Below are positions 5,766 through 6,943 of a DNA stretch of 6,943 nucleotides, piece after piece (the stretch's first letter is position 1; each line of letters starts with the position of its first letter). The position numbers were made by a program, and so were the translations under genes. Location: assembly GCA_003157675.1 (NCBI GenBank), contig PMKG01000146.1, positions 1 through 6,943 of the forward strand, written 5' to 3'. The notes beneath the pieces are model-generated. The model saw nothing but the letters and a program-made list of their open reading frames with translations. It did not search any database and had not been told where the DNA came from. Source of the stretch: Acidobacteriota bacterium. GTDB taxonomy: Bacteria > Acidobacteriota > Vicinamibacteria > Vicinamibacterales > Fen-181.

Positions 5766-6943
5766 TCACGCGCGTTCCAGCTCGCGGCGCACGAGCGCAT
5801 TGACCAGTTCGGGATCCGCCTGACCGCGCGTCGCCTTCATCACCTGCCCGACGAAGAAGCCGAAGACCAGGGTCCTGCCCCCCTTGAACTGGGCGACCGG
5901 CTTCGGATTGGCCGCCACCACCTCGCGGACGATCGCCTCGAGCCGGGCGGCATCGTCGATACGCGTCAGCCCCTGGGTCTCGACGACCTCGGCGGCACGC
6001 CGGCCGCTGCCCCACATCCCGTCGAACACCTGTCTGGCGAGGCTCGTGCTGATGGTGCCGGCATCGATGAGGGCGATGAGGTCGGCCAGCGCCTCGGCCG
6101 TCACGCCGGCACGCTCGATGCCGGCGCCGGTCTCCTTCAGCCGGCGGGTCAGCTCGCCGGTCATCCAGTTGGCGGCAGCCTTGGGATTGCGCGAACAAAC
6201 GGCCACCTGCTCGAAGAACCGCGCGCTGGCGGCCGTGGACGCCACCTGGCTCGCGTCGTACTCCGACAGCCCGTACGCGGCGACGAGCCGCCGGCGCCGG
6301 GCGTCGGGGAGTTCCGGGAGACGGGCTCTCATCGCCTCGATCCGCTCCGGCGCGACGGAGAGCGGCGGCAGGTCGGGCTCGGGAAAGTACCGGTAGTCGT
6401 CGGCCTGCTCCTTGCTGCGCATGACGGCGGTCCGACCGGCGGCGACGTCCCACAACCGCGTCTCGCGGGCGACGCGTCCTCCGCCGTCGAGCACCGCCGC
6501 CTGCCTCGCAATCTCGTGATCGAGGGCCCGTTCGAGATACCGGAACGAGTTGAGGTTCTTGACCTCGACGGGCGCTCCGAGCGCCGCGTCGCCAGACTGC
6601 CGGAGCGACACGTTCGCGTCGCACCGCAGGTGGCCTTCCTCGAGGTTGCCGCCGTTCACGCCCAGCTCGACCAGGATCCCCCGAAGCCGCTCGAAGAACG
6701 CGGCGGCCGAGGTCGCGCTCCGCAAGTCGGGGTGCGTGACGATCTCGACAAGCGGGACGCCGCTGCGGTTGAAGTCGACGTAGCTGTGGTCCGCCGAGTC
6801 GGCGAACCCGTCGTGCATCGACTTGCCCGCGTCCTCCTCGAGATGGAGCCGGGCGATGCCGACGCGCGTCACCCGTCCCTGCTCGGTCCACTCCAGGGCG
6901 CCGTCGAGCGCCAGCGGCCGATCGTACTGGGAGATCTGATAGC
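5766..6943 (-). CDS. gatB: Asp-tRNA(Asn)/Glu-tRNA(Gln) amidotransferase subunit B (C-terminal part, cut by right edge)
   Basis: The frame enters at 6941 and gives 391 residues; full GatB is about 475-490, so roughly the first 90-100 are outside the window. GatB binds misacylated Asp-tRNA(Asn) or Glu-tRNA(Gln), activates the side chain with ATP and amidates it with ammonia supplied by GatA in the GatCAB complex. In fragment numbering the motifs are YQISQYDRPL (1-10), HLEEDAGKSMH (33-43), NRSGVPLVEIVTHPDLRS (58-75), LRCDANVS (105-112), EVKNLNSFRYLERALDHEI (126-144) and RSKEQADDYRYFPEPDLPP (175-193). The last 150 or so residues form the helical GatB/YqeY tRNA-binding domain, ending in QFKGGRTLVFGFFVGQVMKA and a short basic helix. 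No frameshift or lost motif was seen. An internal GTG at 6872 is not the start, because conserved sequence continues upstream of it. This implies that Asn and/or Gln tRNAs are made by the indirect route. Confidence 0.96.
   Translation of the reverse strand, partial: YQISQYDRPLALDGALEWTEQGRVTRVGIARLHLEEDAGKSMHDGFADSADHSYVDFNRSGVPLVEIVTHPDLRSATSAAAFFERLRGILVELGVNGGNLEEGHLRCDANVSLRQSGDAALGAPVEVKNLNSFRYLERALDHEIARQAAVLDGGGRVARETRLWDVAAGRTAVMRSKEQADDYRYFPEPDLPPLSVAPERIEAMRARLPELPDARRRRLVAAYGLSEYDASQVASTAASARFFEQVAVCSRNPKAAANWMTGELTRRLKETGAGIERAGVTAEALADLIALIDAGTISTSLARQVFDGMWGSGRRAAEVVETQGLTRIDDAARLEAIVREVVAANPKPVAQFKGGRTLVFGFFVGQVMKATRGQADPELVNALVRRELERA

Noticed and set aside
5690..5800. N-terminal extension of FtsE to an ATG at 5800
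   Set aside because: The added 37 residues overlap the gatB stop region and the candidate promoter. FtsE proteins begin a few residues before the EIDGLSKRY-type strand.
1..6943. CRISPR arrays, insertion sequences, tRNA or rRNA genes, defence genes, frameshifted genes
   Set aside because: Reading both strands gave no spaced direct repeats, transposase motifs, cloverleaf ends or broken reading frames. The window is almost filled by intact housekeeping genes.

Overview
This window is a compact, GC-rich stretch of bacterial chromosome (roughly two thirds G+C by eye, with G or C at most third codon positions). Every gene I can support lies on the minus strand, so the natural reading order is from the right edge to the left. 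No mobile element, CRISPR array, tRNA or rRNA was seen. The organism cannot be named from the sequence. A high-GC free-living bacterium that uses the Asp/Glu-tRNA amidotransferase route and encodes a selenocysteine elongation factor fits best. The style of the proteins reminds me of Acidobacteriota (Vicinamibacteria-like), but this is a weak inference.

Right part (6943 to 4126): the C-terminal four fifths of gatB (amidotransferase subunit B) runs in from the right edge. After a 76-base gap with an extended -10 promoter candidate comes ftsE-ftsX, the ABC-type pair that controls peptidoglycan hydrolysis at division. The two genes are 16 bases apart, with a good ribosome binding site for ftsX.

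Middle (4125 to 3963): a 163-base intergenic region holds the clearest regulatory architecture in the window. It has a TTGACA / 17-base spacer / TAGACT promoter, an inverted repeat spanning the -10 and start region, and a leader hairpin that pairs with the Shine-Dalgarno sequence of the next gene.

Left part (3962 to 1): this promoter appears to drive a tight four-gene series. The first gene is an unrecognised 96-residue protein. It is followed by a MOFRL-family glycerate 2-kinase whose start overlaps it, then RNase R (rnr, complete, all catalytic aspartates present) 21 bases further on, then the first codons of selB, which touch or nearly touch the rnr stop codon. The functions (an unknown small protein, three-carbon metabolism, RNA turnover and selenocysteine decoding) do not form an obvious pathway.

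Most of the window is ordinary housekeeping. The parts worth a second look are the unknown 96-residue gene with its structured leader, the overlapping non-ATG start of the glycerate kinase, and the rnr-selB junction.
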